Of a stretch of DNA of 64,000 nt, positions 33,539 to 42,275 are shown one piece after another. Position 1 is the stretch's first letter, and every line of letters starts with the position of its first letter. The stretch lies in NCBI RefSeq assembly GCF_013407955.1, contig NZ_JACCBU010000001.1:4340001-4404000 (forward strand). The letters are read 5' to 3'. The stretch comes from Microlunatus parietis (GTDB lineage: Bacteria; Actinomycetota; Actinomycetes; Propionibacteriales; Propionibacteriaceae). The notes under the pieces were generated by a model. That model was not told where the DNA came from. It ran no database searches and worked only from the letters and a program-made list of their open reading frames with translations. The translations under genes were made by a program, and so were the position numbers.

Positions 33539-34009
33539 ATGGCAACACCCGCGAACCGACCGGCCGCGGGAACGCTCCGGCGATCACCCGTTCAGACCGC
33601 GAGCCTGGTGGTCGGCGCATTGTTCCTGCTGGTCGGGATCCTGGGATTCATCCCGGGCATCACCACCAACTACGACACCATGAGCTTCGCCTCGCACCAC
33701 TCCGAGGCGTTGCTGCTGGGTCTGTTCCAGGTGTCGATCCTGCACAACATCGTGCACCTGGCCTTCGGCATCGTCGGCATCGTCGCCGCCCGGGGCTTCC
33801 GGACGGCGCGCGGCTTCCTGATCATCGGCGGCATCGTCTATCTGCTGTTGTTCATCTACGGCCTCGTCGTGCCGATGGAATCGGCGGCGAACTTCATCCC
33901 GGTCAACACCGCGGACAACGTGCTGCACGTGGTGCTCGGTGTCGGCATGATCGCCCTGGGCCTGGTGTTGGGCCGCACCACCACGGACGGCGGAAGGGAG
34001 CCGGCATGA
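33539..34009 (+). CDS. DUF4383 membrane protein
   Basis: A 156-residue, four-helix membrane protein. SPVQTASLVVGALFLLVGILGFIPG and HNIVHLAFGIVGIVAA, then NTADNVLHVVLGVGMIALGLV, are the conserved DUF4383 segments. ATG at 33539 follows GAAGGAGAG. The stop overlaps the next ATG (ATGA), indicating translational coupling. The family is common in actinobacterial stress regulons; its role is unknown. Confidence 0.92.
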   Translation: MATPANRPAAGTLRRSPVQTASLVVGALFLLVGILGFIPGITTNYDTMSFASHHSEALLLGLFQVSILHNIVHLAFGIVGIVAARGFRTARGFLIIGGIVYLLLFIYGLVVPMESAANFIPVNTADNVLHVVLGVGMIALGLVLGRTTTDGGREPA

Positions 34010-34497
34010 AGAACACCACTGCAGGATCGCGTCTCGGCCGGTTCGCGGTAGCCGCCGGTCGGGGGGCGGTCGCCGGCCTCGCCGGAACCGGGGTGATGCT
34101 GGTGACCGAGAGGGTCGAACAGGCCATCACCCGACGGCCCGGCTCCGATCAGGCGGGAAGGAAACTGCTCAAGCTGCTCGGCCGCGAGCCGCGAGACGGG
34201 CAGGTTCCCGCGGCCTGGAACTACCTGGCGCGGTTCGGCACCGGTGCGCTGCTCGGCGCGGGTCAGGGGATCTGGGTCGTCGCCGGCCTGCGTGGCCCGG
34301 TCGCGGCGGCCGCGCACACGGTGCTCCGGCTGGGCGCGGATCGGGCGCTCGGGACAGCCGACGACGACCGTACGCCGCGGGGCGACCAGCCGGTCCTGGA
34401 GAAGGCCGTCGGGCTCGCCCACCGGACCGTGGTCGCCAGTGTCACGGGCCTCCTGCTCGACCGGGCGCTCCGACCGTTGCAGGTGCGCCAGTCCTGA
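34006..34497 (+). CDS. Hypothetical membrane-associated protein
   Basis: A 163-residue protein coupled by ATGA overlap to the DUF4383 gene. It has Gly/Ala-rich helices (GRGAVAGLAGTGVMLVTERVEQA, FGTGALLGAGQGIWVVAGLRG) and two shorter ones near the C-terminus. The pattern resembles small actinobacterial membrane proteins that often follow DUF4383. I cannot name a family. Confidence 0.75.
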   Translation: MKNTTAGSRLGRFAVAAGRGAVAGLAGTGVMLVTERVEQAITRRPGSDQAGRKLLKLLGREPRDGQVPAAWNYLARFGTGALLGAGQGIWVVAGLRGPVAAAAHTVLRLGADRALGTADDDRTPRGDQPVLEKAVGLAHRTVVASVTGLLLDRALRPLQVRQS

Positions 34498-34614
34498 CTG
34501 ACACGGATCAGGCCGATGGGACAATCCTCATCGCTCGACCGGCAGTCATGATCTCTGGTGCATGATCGAATCATCCGACTGGTTGGTGGCGCCTCCACGT
34601 GGGCCGAGAGTGAG

Positions 34615-35304
34615 ATGAACCAGGACTACCTGAGATTCGCGCAGCTGGTCGCCGACGGGTTCGGTGACCAGCTGGGCCCGCGGCTGCAATCGATCTTCAT
34701 CAGGGGGTCGGTGGCGCGCGGCGATGCGGTCTGGGGCGTTTCCGATCTGGATCTCGTTCTCTGGTTCGACCGGCCGACCGCCGCCGACAATCAACTGAAG
34801 GGCGAGGTCGACCTCCAAGGGCTTCCCGGCGGCAGTGCCGTGGTGCTCCAGAGATTGGACCGGCAGCGGCTCGACCAGATGGACGAGGCGACGCGGGCGT
34901 ACTGGTGCGTGTCGAGTCTTCACGACAGCAGGCTGATCCGGGGTATGCATCCGGCGGAGCTGGTGGACTCGGTGCCGGAGCCACCGCGGCTGGCGAACCT
35001 GCTGACGCCGGTGATCATCGACGACGGAGATCGCCTGCTGGCCCGGGCCGCGCTCACCCGGGCGGAGACCCGGCGGCTCGCGAAGCGGACCTTGAACCTG
35101 CTGAGCATGCCCGCGGTCGCTTCCGGACTGGGCCCTCGGATTCCACCGCGAGCGGTGGGCGATCTTGACCTGCCGGCCGAGACCCGGCCATTGGTTCCAG
35201 CCGTCACTGCGTGGTACGACGACGCACCGAGCCTCGCCGATCCCGCCGGGCTGCAACGAGCCTGGACCCTCGCCAGGGAATGGGTACGCGCCCAGGGACT
35301 GTGA
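34615..35304 (+). CDS. Nucleotidyltransferase-fold protein
   Basis: A 229-residue protein. SIFIRGSVARGDAVWGVSDLDLVLWF is the GS-x10-DxD signature of the pol-beta-type nucleotidyltransferase superfamily, with two of the metal-binding Asp visible. The helical C-terminal half resembles minimal or antibiotic-type nucleotidyltransferases. The ATG at 34615 has GAGAGTGAG before it; GTG at 34558 is the alternative. The substrate is unknown. Confidence 0.82.
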   Translation: MNQDYLRFAQLVADGFGDQLGPRLQSIFIRGSVARGDAVWGVSDLDLVLWFDRPTAADNQLKGEVDLQGLPGGSAVVLQRLDRQRLDQMDEATRAYWCVSSLHDSRLIRGMHPAELVDSVPEPPRLANLLTPVIIDDGDRLLARAALTRAETRRLAKRTLNLLSMPAVASGLGPRIPPRAVGDLDLPAETRPLVPAVTAWYDDAPSLADPAGLQRAWTLAREWVRAQGL

Positions 35305-35332
35305 TCCGTCCCCTGGGGCGTGATGACCAAGA

Positions 35333-37300
35333 TCACGAATGCTGGTCCGGTTCGGCGAAGTACAACTGGGCCACGTCGGTCGCCCCTTCGTAGTGCTGCC
35401 GAAAGCTCGCCACCGCCTCGGGGCGCACGTTCATCAGATCGTCGGCGATCACCAGCGGCTGGTACGGCATCGGCATGGTGCCGATGATCCAGACGTTCTC
35501 GTCGTGCTGCCTCAGGATCTCCCGGCCGAGGCGGAGGCGTTCCTCGTCGTTGGGGGCGACCTTGAGCTGCTCGTAGAGCGTCAACAGGTTCTTGATCACC
35601 TCCGGCGGCTCGGCGGAGTCCTTGTGCTCGGGGTCGTAACTCCATCGGCCGAACCGCGGAGCCCAATAGCAGTACTCGGTGTTCGGGACGTACCACAGCG
35701 GGTCGATGTCCCACTGGTAACCGGCGAACGAGTAGCAGATGATGTCGTAGTTGCCGCGTGGGACGTCGGTGTACCAGAGATCCTGACTGACCGTTCTGAT
35801 CACCGTGTCGAGGCCGACATCAGCCAGATGGCGCTTGGCGTACTCGACGACGGTCAGCTGATCAAGCCCGATGCCGACGGCGAAGGTCAGCATGGTGAAG
35901 CGCATCGGCTTGCCGTCCGGGCGGAGCCGCATGCCCTTCTCGTCGCGCTCGGTCAGCCCGGCCGCGTCCAGCCGCCGGTCGGCCTCGTCCGGGTCGTAGG
36001 TGATGAAGCGCTGGCCGAAGCTCTCGTCGAAGTAGGGGTCGCCGACCTGTCCGCAGGGATGGACGGGTTTGGCCTGGCCGGCGAGCAGCGCGTCGTTGAG
36101 CTCGGCGCGGTTGATCGCGTGGCTGATGCCGGCGCGGAAGTCGAGCTTCTGGAACAGTTCGGCGATCACCGGGTCCTGGTGGCTCTGATTCGGTGCGAGC
36201 GCGGTGTGGGCGTCGGGTTGCCAGCGCAGCACCTGGAACGGTTTGGTGTCCTGGTTCTTGATCAACACCGGCAGTGCGGTCGGCGGCAGGTCCCACAGCG
36301 CGAGGTCGAGTTCGCCGTTGGCTGCCCGGAGCCCGATCGCCTCCAGGGACAGCACCTGGAAGACTGCGGCGTCGATATAGGGCAGCTGACGGCCGGTGTC
36401 ATCCACCTTCCAGTAATACGGATTGCGTTCGATCCGGCCGGTGGTGTTCGTCGCGTTGACCGTCTTGACCAGCCGCCAGGGCCCAAGCACCGGGCGGTCG
36501 GGGTTGAGGTGGCGATTGGCCTTGGCCCAGTAGAGATCCATCCAGGTCGGGGCCGAGGCCTTCTTCATCTCCGCATCGAGATCGCTCTTCTTCGCGATCT
36601 CCTTGTGGAACTGGGAAAGGTAGTGCTTCGGCTGCAGCACAGAGCCGCCGAACGGCGCGAAGCAGAGGTATTTGAGGAACAGCGAGTGGGGCGCGGCGAA
36701 GCTCACGGTGAGCGTGATCTCGTCCGGGGCGGCGAAGATCGCTTCCTCGTCGGCGACCGTCAGCCAGGCCGGGAAGGCCGGGTTCAGGTCCTTGTTCTTC
36801 AGGACGTTCTCGTAGACGTACATCAGGTCTTCGGTGGTGAACGGCTTGCCATCGGACCACTTCAGACCCTGCCGGAGCGTAAACGTATACACCCGGCCGT
36901 CCGGGCTGATCGTCCACGTGTCGGCCAGGCCGGGCTGCGGCTGGCTGGGCGTAGTCGGGCTCCATTCGGTCAGGCCGCCGAAGGTCATGTAGTTGCTGCC
37001 GGTCTCGCCGGTATTGGCCTGGCCGCGGCGCATCGTGCCGCCGTAGACCCCGAGCGATTCCTGCATCTGCACCACGAACGGGTTGGCCGGCAGCCGCTGG
37101 GCAAGGTCGGGGATTTTTCCTTCGTCGACAAGCTTCTGCAGCATCGGCGCTTGCTTCTGGGTCGTGTCGATCGCGGGGCCGGTGTTGTCGGTGTCGGTGT
37201 CGGGGTCGATCTCGAGCGCCGAGCAACTGGTCAGGGTCGCGGCGGCTGCGGCGGTCGAGCCCATCCTCAGGAAATCGCGGCGGTCCAGGGAACGGCTCAT
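35333..37300 (-). CDS. Tat-exported solute-binding protein, family 5 (oligopeptide type)
   Basis: A 655-residue ABC-type binding protein. SLDRRDFLRMGSTAAAAATLTSC combines a twin-arginine motif with a lipobox Cys. FTFTLRQGLKWSDGKPFT-like VYTFTLRQGLKWSDG is the family 5 signature, and the C-terminal part has LYEQLKVAPNDEERL. These proteins deliver peptides, nickel or sugars to ABC permeases. No permease or ATPase gene adjoins it, so it is an orphan. The 242 bases upstream are A+T-rich and contain a repeated ATACCGGA word (37362-37387), possibly operator halves. Confidence 0.9.
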   Translation of the reverse strand: MSRSLDRRDFLRMGSTAAAAATLTSCSALEIDPDTDTDNTGPAIDTTQKQAPMLQKLVDEGKIPDLAQRLPANPFVVQMQESLGVYGGTMRRGQANTGETGSNYMTFGGLTEWSPTTPSQPQPGLADTWTISPDGRVYTFTLRQGLKWSDGKPFTTEDLMYVYENVLKNKDLNPAFPAWLTVADEEAIFAAPDEITLTVSFAAPHSLFLKYLCFAPFGGSVLQPKHYLSQFHKEIAKKSDLDAEMKKASAPTWMDLYWAKANRHLNPDRPVLGPWRLVKTVNATNTTGRIERNPYYWKVDDTGRQLPYIDAAVFQVLSLEAIGLRAANGELDLALWDLPPTALPVLIKNQDTKPFQVLRWQPDAHTALAPNQSHQDPVIAELFQKLDFRAGISHAINRAELNDALLAGQAKPVHPCGQVGDPYFDESFGQRFITYDPDEADRRLDAAGLTERDEKGMRLRPDGKPMRFTMLTFAVGIGLDQLTVVEYAKRHLADVGLDTVIRTVSQDLWYTDVPRGNYDIICYSFAGYQWDIDPLWYVPNTEYCYWAPRFGRWSYDPEHKDSAEPPEVIKNLLTLYEQLKVAPNDEERLRLGREILRQHDENVWIIGTMPMPYQPLVIADDLMNVRPEAVASFRQHYEGATDVAQLYFAEPDQHS

Positions 37301-37542
37301 GGGTCTACCTCATTCGGATGCGGGGCCGGCGGAGGCCATGAAATCGATTACGTGCGATACCGGACAAAGGCCTATCTTCTGAATACCGGAGATAACTTCG
37401 CCAAAAGGGAGATTGATCCGAATCTAAACCGGTGTCGGGTACCCGTCAAGGGTGCAATTCCATAACGCTGTCATGTCCCAAGATGATCATGCAGTGCGGC
37501 GCATGATCGGTCGTCCGACCCGGGCGACCCTACTCTGACACC

Positions 37543-38073
37543 GTGACTGATCTCCTGACCGGCCGGCTGATCCTCCATCCGCTGACTGCGGCCGAGGCTG
37601 AAGCGATCATCGAGGCGGGCCACGGCGGCCCGGAGTATCCGAGTCCGGCCGACGTCGAAGCGGCCGTCGACTTCGTCAAGCATTGCCGTGAGAGCGGCGA
37701 TCCGCAGCCGTTCGGTGCCTATGAAGTACGGCTCCGCGGCACCGGTGAGCCGATCGGCGGTGCCGGGTTCAATCATCCGCTGGACGAGCACGGCACCACG
37801 ACCGTCGGGTTCGGGCTGATCCCGGCGGCACGCGGACAGGGTTATGCGGCCGAAGCCCTGCGCGCCATGCTCGAACTCGCCCGTCGACTCGGCGCCAGGC
37901 GGATCGACGGCAGCGCGAACCTGGAGAATGTCGCCTCACAGCGAGTGATGGAGGCGGCCGGGATGATCTTCACCCACGCCGACGATCGAGAACGCTTCTA
38001 CTCCTACCGCATCGAGCCCGAGCCGGGTCGGCCGGAACTGGGCGACCCGGAACAGGACGACCCGGTGGGCTAG
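37543..38073 (+). CDS. GNAT N-acetyltransferase
   Basis: A 176-residue protein. LLTGRLILHPLTAAEAEAI starts the fold, and VGFGLIPAARGQGYAAEALRAMLELA holds the R/Q-x-x-G-x-G/A acetyl-CoA loop; NLENVASQRVMEAAGM matches the RimJ/RimL-like group. GTG start at 37543. The acceptor is unknown. It diverges from the binding-protein gene across 242 bases. Confidence 0.9.
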   Translation: MTDLLTGRLILHPLTAAEAEAIIEAGHGGPEYPSPADVEAAVDFVKHCRESGDPQPFGAYEVRLRGTGEPIGGAGFNHPLDEHGTTTVGFGLIPAARGQGYAAEALRAMLELARRLGARRIDGSANLENVASQRVMEAAGMIFTHADDRERFYSYRIEPEPGRPELGDPEQDDPVG

Positions 38074-38104
38074 CGACGGACCGCCGGCACGGAACCGTGG
38101 AAGA

Positions 38105-38374
38105 TCAGCCGAGGCGGCGCTTGGCCTTCCGGGCGCGGCGTTGGACGTCCTTGGCGAGGTCGTGACCGGTGTCCGTCAGGACTTCGGCGGCGGTCTCGGC
38201 TCGGGCTCGGCCTTCTTCGACGATCTCGCGGATCGAGTCGACGAGCTGCTGATACTGCTTGCGGCCCTTCGCGTTGCGGCCGGCCAGTCCGATCACGGCA
38301 GCCGCGAGCGCGGCCATGATGCCGATGATCAACCAGGCCGGGACTGCTTCAGTGTCCTTCTTCTTGTCAGCCAT
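38105..38374 (-). CDS. Small membrane protein with helical tail (paralogue 1)
   Basis: A 89-residue protein with charged start MADKKKDTEAV, one membrane helix (AWLIIGIMAALAAAVIGLAG), then RNAKGRKQYQQLVDSIREIVEEGRARAE, a long amphipathic helix. The layout recurs in the genes at 39905 and 42890, each with a KQYxQLL- or RRYREFV-like motif just after the membrane helix. YtxH-like proteins look similar. Start is ATG at 38374 after GGAAGG. Confidence 0.75.
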   Translation of the reverse strand: MADKKKDTEAVPAWLIIGIMAALAAAVIGLAGRNAKGRKQYQQLVDSIREIVEEGRARAETAAEVLTDTGHDLAKDVQRRARKAKRRLG

Positions 38375-38413
38375 CACGCAACCTTCCTTCCGTCTCTCCC
38401 GCCACCGGGAGGA

Positions 38414-38611
38414 TCAGGTCACTCTGTACCCAGTTGCGGGATCGTCATCGTCGTCGAGGGGGACCGGTCTTGCCTGATCCGCCCGGTCCGCCTCATCGGC
38501 CTCCGTCGTGCCGGTCTCGGTGGGCGGCAGGATGTCGCCGTCGGCGTCGACCTCGAACGCGCGTACGGGCTGGTGCTGCTCGATCCAGTCCGCCTCGGGT
38601 GTCTCGCCCAT
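38414..38611 (-). CDS. Small acidic protein
   Basis: A 65-residue protein (MGETPEADWIEQHQPVRAF...) with 18 or so acidic residues and a run of five Asp near the C-terminus. It follows a strong GGAAGGAGG ribosome site, the best reason to call it real. I do not recognise the family. Its place in the stress cluster suggests co-regulation. Confidence 0.6.
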   Translation of the reverse strand: MGETPEADWIEQHQPVRAFEVDADGDILPPTETGTTEADEADRADQARPVPLDDDDDPATGYRVT

Positions 38612-38864
38612 CGGCGGGCCTCCTTCCTTGGGTCGTACGTGTCGGTGGCAGTCCTCTCAACCGGAGCCGCGCTCGGGGGTGGGTCGCCGGAACCCCGGGT
38701 CCACAGCGGCTCCCGAGGTTCCGGCACCCGTAGCCCGGCGGGGAATGGTGTGGGGCGGACGGGTAGCCCGGCCTCTTGTACCTGTGCAGGGAAGGGGATG
38801 CGGGTCTTACGGACTTCGCCGGTCCCCACGTGAGTCCCGCCGCCAGGCTGCTCGGCACATCTCT

Positions 38865-39296
38865 TCAGTTGGTCGTGATCGCGGTCTGCTGGTCGTGGCC
38901 GTCGGTCTGGATGCTGATCTTGCGCGGCTTCGCCTTCTCGGCAACCGGAACCTGCAGTCGCAGCACGCCACCGTTGTACGCGGCCGTGATGTGTTCCAGG
39001 TCCAGATTGTCGCCCAAGATCAACTGGCGCGAGAACAGCCCGCGCGGCCGTTCCGACGCCACGATCTCGACGTCCTGATCGGCCAGCCGGCGTTCGGCGC
39101 GCACCGTCAGCACGTTGCGCTCGACGTCCAGGTCGATCGATCCCGGGTCCACGCCCGGCAGGTCGAACTCGACCACGAAATGATCACCCTCGCGCCAGGC
39201 GTCCATTGGCATGAACGCCGGCCTACTCGTCGTACCGAGCACGCGTTCAGTGAGTCGGTCCAACTCACGGAACGGATCGGTTCGCATCAACACCAT
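38865..39296 (-). CDS. Hsp20/alpha-crystallin small heat-shock protein
   Basis: A 143-residue small heat-shock protein. It starts MVLMRTDPFRELDRLTERVLG. The alpha-crystallin domain runs from FVVEFDLPGVDPGSIDLDVE to AYNGGVLRLQVPVAEKAKPR, with the conserved A-x-x-x-x-G-V-L motif and a following I-x-I-like tail (RKISIQTD). It holds unfolding proteins in an ATP-independent way. ATG follows GGAGGTGACTC. A MerR-type gene diverges from it and is the likely regulator. Confidence 0.95.
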   Translation of the reverse strand: MVLMRTDPFRELDRLTERVLGTTSRPAFMPMDAWREGDHFVVEFDLPGVDPGSIDLDVERNVLTVRAERRLADQDVEIVASERPRGLFSRQLILGDNLDLEHITAAYNGGVLRLQVPVAEKAKPRKISIQTDGHDQQTAITTN

Positions 39297-39363
39297 GAGT
39301 CACCTCCACAGAAATCCGACACCCCAGCCGACGGGGTGCGTATGTCCCATCGACCATCGACTA

Positions 39364-39399
39364 TCTATGGTCACTGCTACAGATCTCTTCTAGCATAGA
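39364..39399. promoter_or_regulatory. A+T-rich interrupted palindrome between hsp20 and merR
   Basis: TCTATG (39364-39369) mirrors CATAGA (39394-39399), and inside them TGCTA (39375-39379) mirrors TAGCA (39391-39395). The 39358-39418 patch is the most A+T-rich part of the region and probably holds both promoters. It does not match the HspR-associated inverted repeat CTTGAGT-n7-ACTCAAG. Confidence 0.45.
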
Positions 39400-39464
39400 A
39401 TGAAATCAAGTTCAACCCAGGACCAGAGAAGTCAGAGCGGAGATGGTGAAGGAGGAGATCGATC

Positions 39465-39785
39465 GTGACCACCCCGGACGGAGCCCCGGACCCGACGACC
39501 GGTGTCTACGCGATCAGCGTCGCCGCCGACCTCGTCGGCACCGGCGTACAGAACCTCCGCGCCTACGAGAAGGCCGGCCTCGTCACCCCGCAACGCACCG
39601 CCGGCGGGAACCGCCTTTACAGCCAGGCCGACATCGACCGCCTCCGCCAGATCACCGCCCTGCTCGACCAGGGCCTCAACCTGGCCGGCATCACCATGGT
39701 CCTCGACCTCCGCGACGAGAACCACCAGCTCCGCACCACCCGGACCGAACAGTCCACCCGGCAACGCCGCACCGATCATCCCTGA
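39465..39785 (+). CDS. MerR-family regulator, HspR-like
   Basis: A 106-residue protein. VYAISVAADLVGTGVQNLRAYEKAGLVTPQRTAGGNRLYSQADIDRLRQI is a MerR winged helix of the HspR type, followed by a short helix and a polar tail, with no ligand domain. HspR regulators repress chaperone genes, and the divergent hsp20 fits. GTG start after GAAGGAGGAG. Confidence 0.9.
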   Translation: MTTPDGAPDPTTGVYAISVAADLVGTGVQNLRAYEKAGLVTPQRTAGGNRLYSQADIDRLRQITALLDQGLNLAGITMVLDLRDENHQLRTTRTEQSTRQRRTDHP

Positions 39786-39904
39786 TCCGACGCGCGCCGC
39801 CCGATGGAGGCGCCACGGCTGCATGCCGGCGGCGCGGGTCGTTTGGCCCCGTCCGGCGGGGGTACCTGACCGTCGAAGGGTTTCGTCGGAACGAGGTGAT
39901 GATC

Positions 39905-40174
39905 ATGGTGAATCGGCGGGATCGGGGAGTGGGTGCGGTCGCGGTGGGTGGTTTCGCGACGGCGGCAGTGATCATTCTGGCGCGCTGGCTGCGGACCCGT
40001 ACCGGGCAGCGGCGCTACCGCGAGTTCGTAGCCCGGATGGACGAGGCCGCAGCGCTGGCCCAGCAACAAGCCCTCGAGGCCGCGCACCTGATCAAGGACA
40101 AGGCCGGTGACCTCGCCGACGCGATCAGAGACGCCGGCGAACATCCCCACCACCATGGGGTACGAACGGGCTAG
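39905..40174 (+). CDS. Small membrane protein with helical tail (paralogue 2)
   Basis: A 89-residue protein: basic start MVNRRDRGVG, membrane helix AVAVGGFATAAVIILARWL, then RTRTGQRRYREFVARMDEAAALAQQQALEAA, an amphipathic helix, and KDKAGDLADAIRDAGE. The KDKAGxxxDAIRDAGE pattern echoes REKTAGVTDAVKDAGEE of the protein at 42890. GAGGTG lies before the ATG pair 39899/39905. Confidence 0.7.
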   Translation: MVNRRDRGVGAVAVGGFATAAVIILARWLRTRTGQRRYREFVARMDEAAALAQQQALEAAHLIKDKAGDLADAIRDAGEHPHHHGVRTG

Positions 40175-40189
40175 CGCCGCCGCCACCGG

Positions 40190-40423
40190 TCATCCTGGAC
40201 CTAGCCTTCGTCCATCAGGATGCACTGCCATTCGGCCGGCTCCGCCGTGATCACCGGGCCAGGCCGGCGTCGTCCAGCCACACTTGCGTGCGCACTCGGC
40301 GCAGCAGGCGACGGGGACCTTTCGGCAGTCGAGGCCCAGGGGGTGGAGTTCGTCGGCGGCGGTGAGATCGACGGTGAGTCGATAGTGCGCGCAGGCGATC
40401 TTCTCGTTGGTCAGAGTGATCAC
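40190..40423 (-). CDS. Possible small Cys-rich protein
   Basis: A 77-residue frame from GTG at 40423 (MITLTNEKIACAHYRLTV...). Cys residues occur as CAH, DCRK, CCAEC and KCGW, which could form a zinc site. It diverges from the arsR-like gene and shares its control region. The last 20 residues are Gly/Arg-rich and look non-coding. A plus-strand frame covering the same bases shows no family pattern. Confidence 0.4.
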   Translation of the reverse strand: MITLTNEKIACAHYRLTVDLTAADELHPLGLDCRKVPVACCAECARKCGWTTPAWPGDHGGAGRMAVHPDGRRLGPG

Positions 40424-40446
40424 TCCACTATTTCAGTGATTGCCAG

Positions 40447-40468
40447 AGCGTAAGGATTTGCTTACGCT
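40447..40468. promoter_or_regulatory. ArsR-family operator
   Basis: AGCGTAAG and CTTACGCT form a perfect 8-bp inverted repeat separated by GATTTG, six bases before the ATG of the regulator. Its position implies tight autorepression of the regulator/SRPBCC operon, and perhaps of the small divergent frame. Confidence 0.65.
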
Positions 40469-40474
40469 TGTGGT

Positions 40475-40780
40475 ATGGCTGCGTTGGACGTCCTGGCTGA
40501 CCCGTCGCGTCGTCACATCGTGGAGCTGGTGTCCGGTGGGGAGCTGAACGCGTCGGCGATCGCGGCGCACTTCGACTTCAGCCGGCCGGCCGTTTCCCAG
40601 CACCTGGCGATCCTGGTCGACGGCGGAGTCCTGGACGTCAGGCGTGCGGGGACCCGGCGGTACTTCCGGCTCAACCCCGCCTCGCTGACCGAGGCCGGTG
40701 ACTGGCTGCAGGCCCAGGCCTCTCGCTGGACCCGGGTACTGGACGCGTTGGAGAGCGCCCTCGACGAAGGAGAGATATGA
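40475..40780 (+). CDS. ArsR-family transcriptional regulator (SRPBCC-linked)
   Basis: A 101-residue winged-helix protein: LDVLADPSRRHIVELVSGGELNASAIAAHFDFSRPAVSQHLAILVDGGVLDVRRAG. It lacks metal-binding Cys motifs. The arrangement ArsR then SRPBCC with a 4-base overlap is the common actinobacterial pair that controls AHSA1-type proteins. It probably represses its own operon through the palindrome just upstream. Confidence 0.93.
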   Translation: MAALDVLADPSRRHIVELVSGGELNASAIAAHFDFSRPAVSQHLAILVDGGVLDVRRAGTRRYFRLNPASLTEAGDWLQAQASRWTRVLDALESALDEGEI

Positions 40781-41313
40781 CCACGAATCCCCCGGCCGGC
40801 TCCGGAATCCTCGGAATGATCGGCGACGGCCGCTGCCGAATCCGGTTCGACCGGACCCTGCGACACCCGCTGCCGGCCGTCTGGGCTGCGCTCACCGATC
40901 CGGCCAAGTTCGCCACCTGGATGCAGGGCTGCCGGATCGATCCCCGGGTGGGTGGCGAGGTGTTCTTCGACTTCGGCGAGGAGGGTTCGGCGACCGGCGT
41001 GATCACCGCGATTCGTTCCGCCGGCGAGGCCGATCCGGTGGCCGAACTCGTCCACACCTGGGATTGGGACTCGATTCCGACCTCCCAGGTCACCTGGCGC
41101 CTGGAACCGCACGAGGTCGGGACTCGGTTGATCTTGACCCATGTCGACCTGCCGACCGAACCGGCGACCGACTTCGCCGTCGGCTGGCACATCATTCTCG
41201 ACGTCCTCGACCGCTACTTCGCCGGCCGGTCCTGGGCGGACGTCTGGGACCAATACCCGGCACTGGCCGAGCACTATCAGGCACTCCTGGCGACCGGGGC
41301 AGAACCGAGGTGA
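40777..41313 (+). CDS. SRPBCC (AHSA1-like) domain protein
   Basis: A 178-residue protein of the START/AHSA1 helix-grip fold. RFDRTLRHPLPAVWAALTDPAKFATWM opens the fold, TWRLEPHEVGTRLILTHVDLP is the central strand pair, and GWHIILDVLDRYFAG the long C-terminal helix that closes the ligand pocket. The ATGA overlap with the arsR-like gene shows translational coupling. The ligand is unknown. Confidence 0.92.
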   Translation: MTTNPPAGSGILGMIGDGRCRIRFDRTLRHPLPAVWAALTDPAKFATWMQGCRIDPRVGGEVFFDFGEEGSATGVITAIRSAGEADPVAELVHTWDWDSIPTSQVTWRLEPHEVGTRLILTHVDLPTEPATDFAVGWHIILDVLDRYFAGRSWADVWDQYPALAEHYQALLATGAEPR

Positions 41314-41338
41314 TCGCGATGATCATGCTGCTGGAATG

Positions 41339-41356
41339 CTAGAGTGATCAATCTAG
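41339..41356. promoter_or_regulatory. Near-perfect palindrome before the hydrolase gene
   Basis: CTAGAGTGATCAATCTAG is an 18-bp inverted repeat with one mismatched pair and TGATCA at its centre. It sits 69 bases before the hydrolase ATG in a locally A+T-rich patch and may be the operator of the TetR encoded downstream. Confidence 0.45.
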
Positions 41357-41425
41357 TAATGTTTGACCGGGCGTTGTCGACGCTCTGATCCAGGTCAGAC
41401 CCGAATCCGCGAAGGAGTTTCGGCC

Positions 41426-42229
41426 ATGCCGCAGGTGACCTCGTCCGATGGCACGCCCATCGGGTACGACCAGCTCAGCCAGGACGGCCCGGTCGTGGTG
41501 CTCGTCAGCGGCGGACTCGACGACGGCACCGAGAACATCCCGCTGGGTGAGGACCTGGCCCGCAGGTTCAGCGTGATCACCTACCGGCGACGGGGCCGCG
41601 GCGACAGCGGCGATCGGCAGCCGTACGCCGTTCAGCGGGAGGTCGATGATCTTGGAGCGGTCATCAACGCGACCGGGGGCCGGGCACACCTGTTCGGCGC
41701 ATCCTCCGGCGGGGCGCTCGCCCTCGAGGCGGCCGCCGCCGGGCTTCCGGTCGATCGGATCGCCGTTCACGAGGTCCCGTACCTGATCGGCGACGCCATG
41801 CTGGCCGCCTGGCAGGCCTACCGGTCCGACCTTGCCGCGGCTCTCGACTCCGACGACCGCGACGAGGCGCTGCGACTCTTCATGCGCCTCGCCGGCTCCG
41901 CCGAGGAGGAGATCGCCGGCGCCGAGGCGACTCCGATGTGGCCGAAACTGCGGGCACTCGCTCCGACGCTCCGCTATGACGCCGCCTGCCTCGGCGACGG
42001 TGGTCCTCCGGCCGAGCGGCTGGCTCAGGTGAGGCAACCGGTGTTGCTGACCACCGGCGTCACCATCGACCCGCATTCCGCCGGCCTCCCGGTCGACTTC
42101 TTCGGGGCCGCGGCCGACGCGGCCGCGGCCTGCCTGCCACGCGCGCGGCGGGAAACGATCAAGGTCCCCGGGCATGTCCCCGACCCGAACGTCCTCGGTC
42201 CGCTGCTGACCAGCTTCTACACGGCCTGA
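41426..42229 (+). CDS. Alpha/beta hydrolase
   Basis: A 267-residue protein starting MPQVTSSDGTPIGYDQLSQDGP. VITYRRRGRGDSGD and HLFGASSGGALALEAA (nucleophile Ser in GASSG) match hydrolases of the same general type as the one at 20175-20957. KVPGHVPDP holds the likely catalytic His. ATG follows GAAGGAG. A TetR gene lies 46 bases downstream. Confidence 0.9.
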   Translation: MPQVTSSDGTPIGYDQLSQDGPVVVLVSGGLDDGTENIPLGEDLARRFSVITYRRRGRGDSGDRQPYAVQREVDDLGAVINATGGRAHLFGASSGGALALEAAAAGLPVDRIAVHEVPYLIGDAMLAAWQAYRSDLAAALDSDDRDEALRLFMRLAGSAEEEIAGAEATPMWPKLRALAPTLRYDAACLGDGGPPAERLAQVRQPVLLTTGVTIDPHSAGLPVDFFGAAADAAAACLPRARRETIKVPGHVPDPNVLGPLLTSFYTA

Positions 42230-42275
42230 GATTCGGTGATCCTCATGGGTGATGCGGAAACGTAGGCTCTGACGA

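Noticed and set aside
39297..39464. HspR HAIR operator between hsp20 and merR
   Set aside because: The consensus CTTGAGT-n7-ACTCAAG is not found; only a different interrupted palindrome is present, listed separately.
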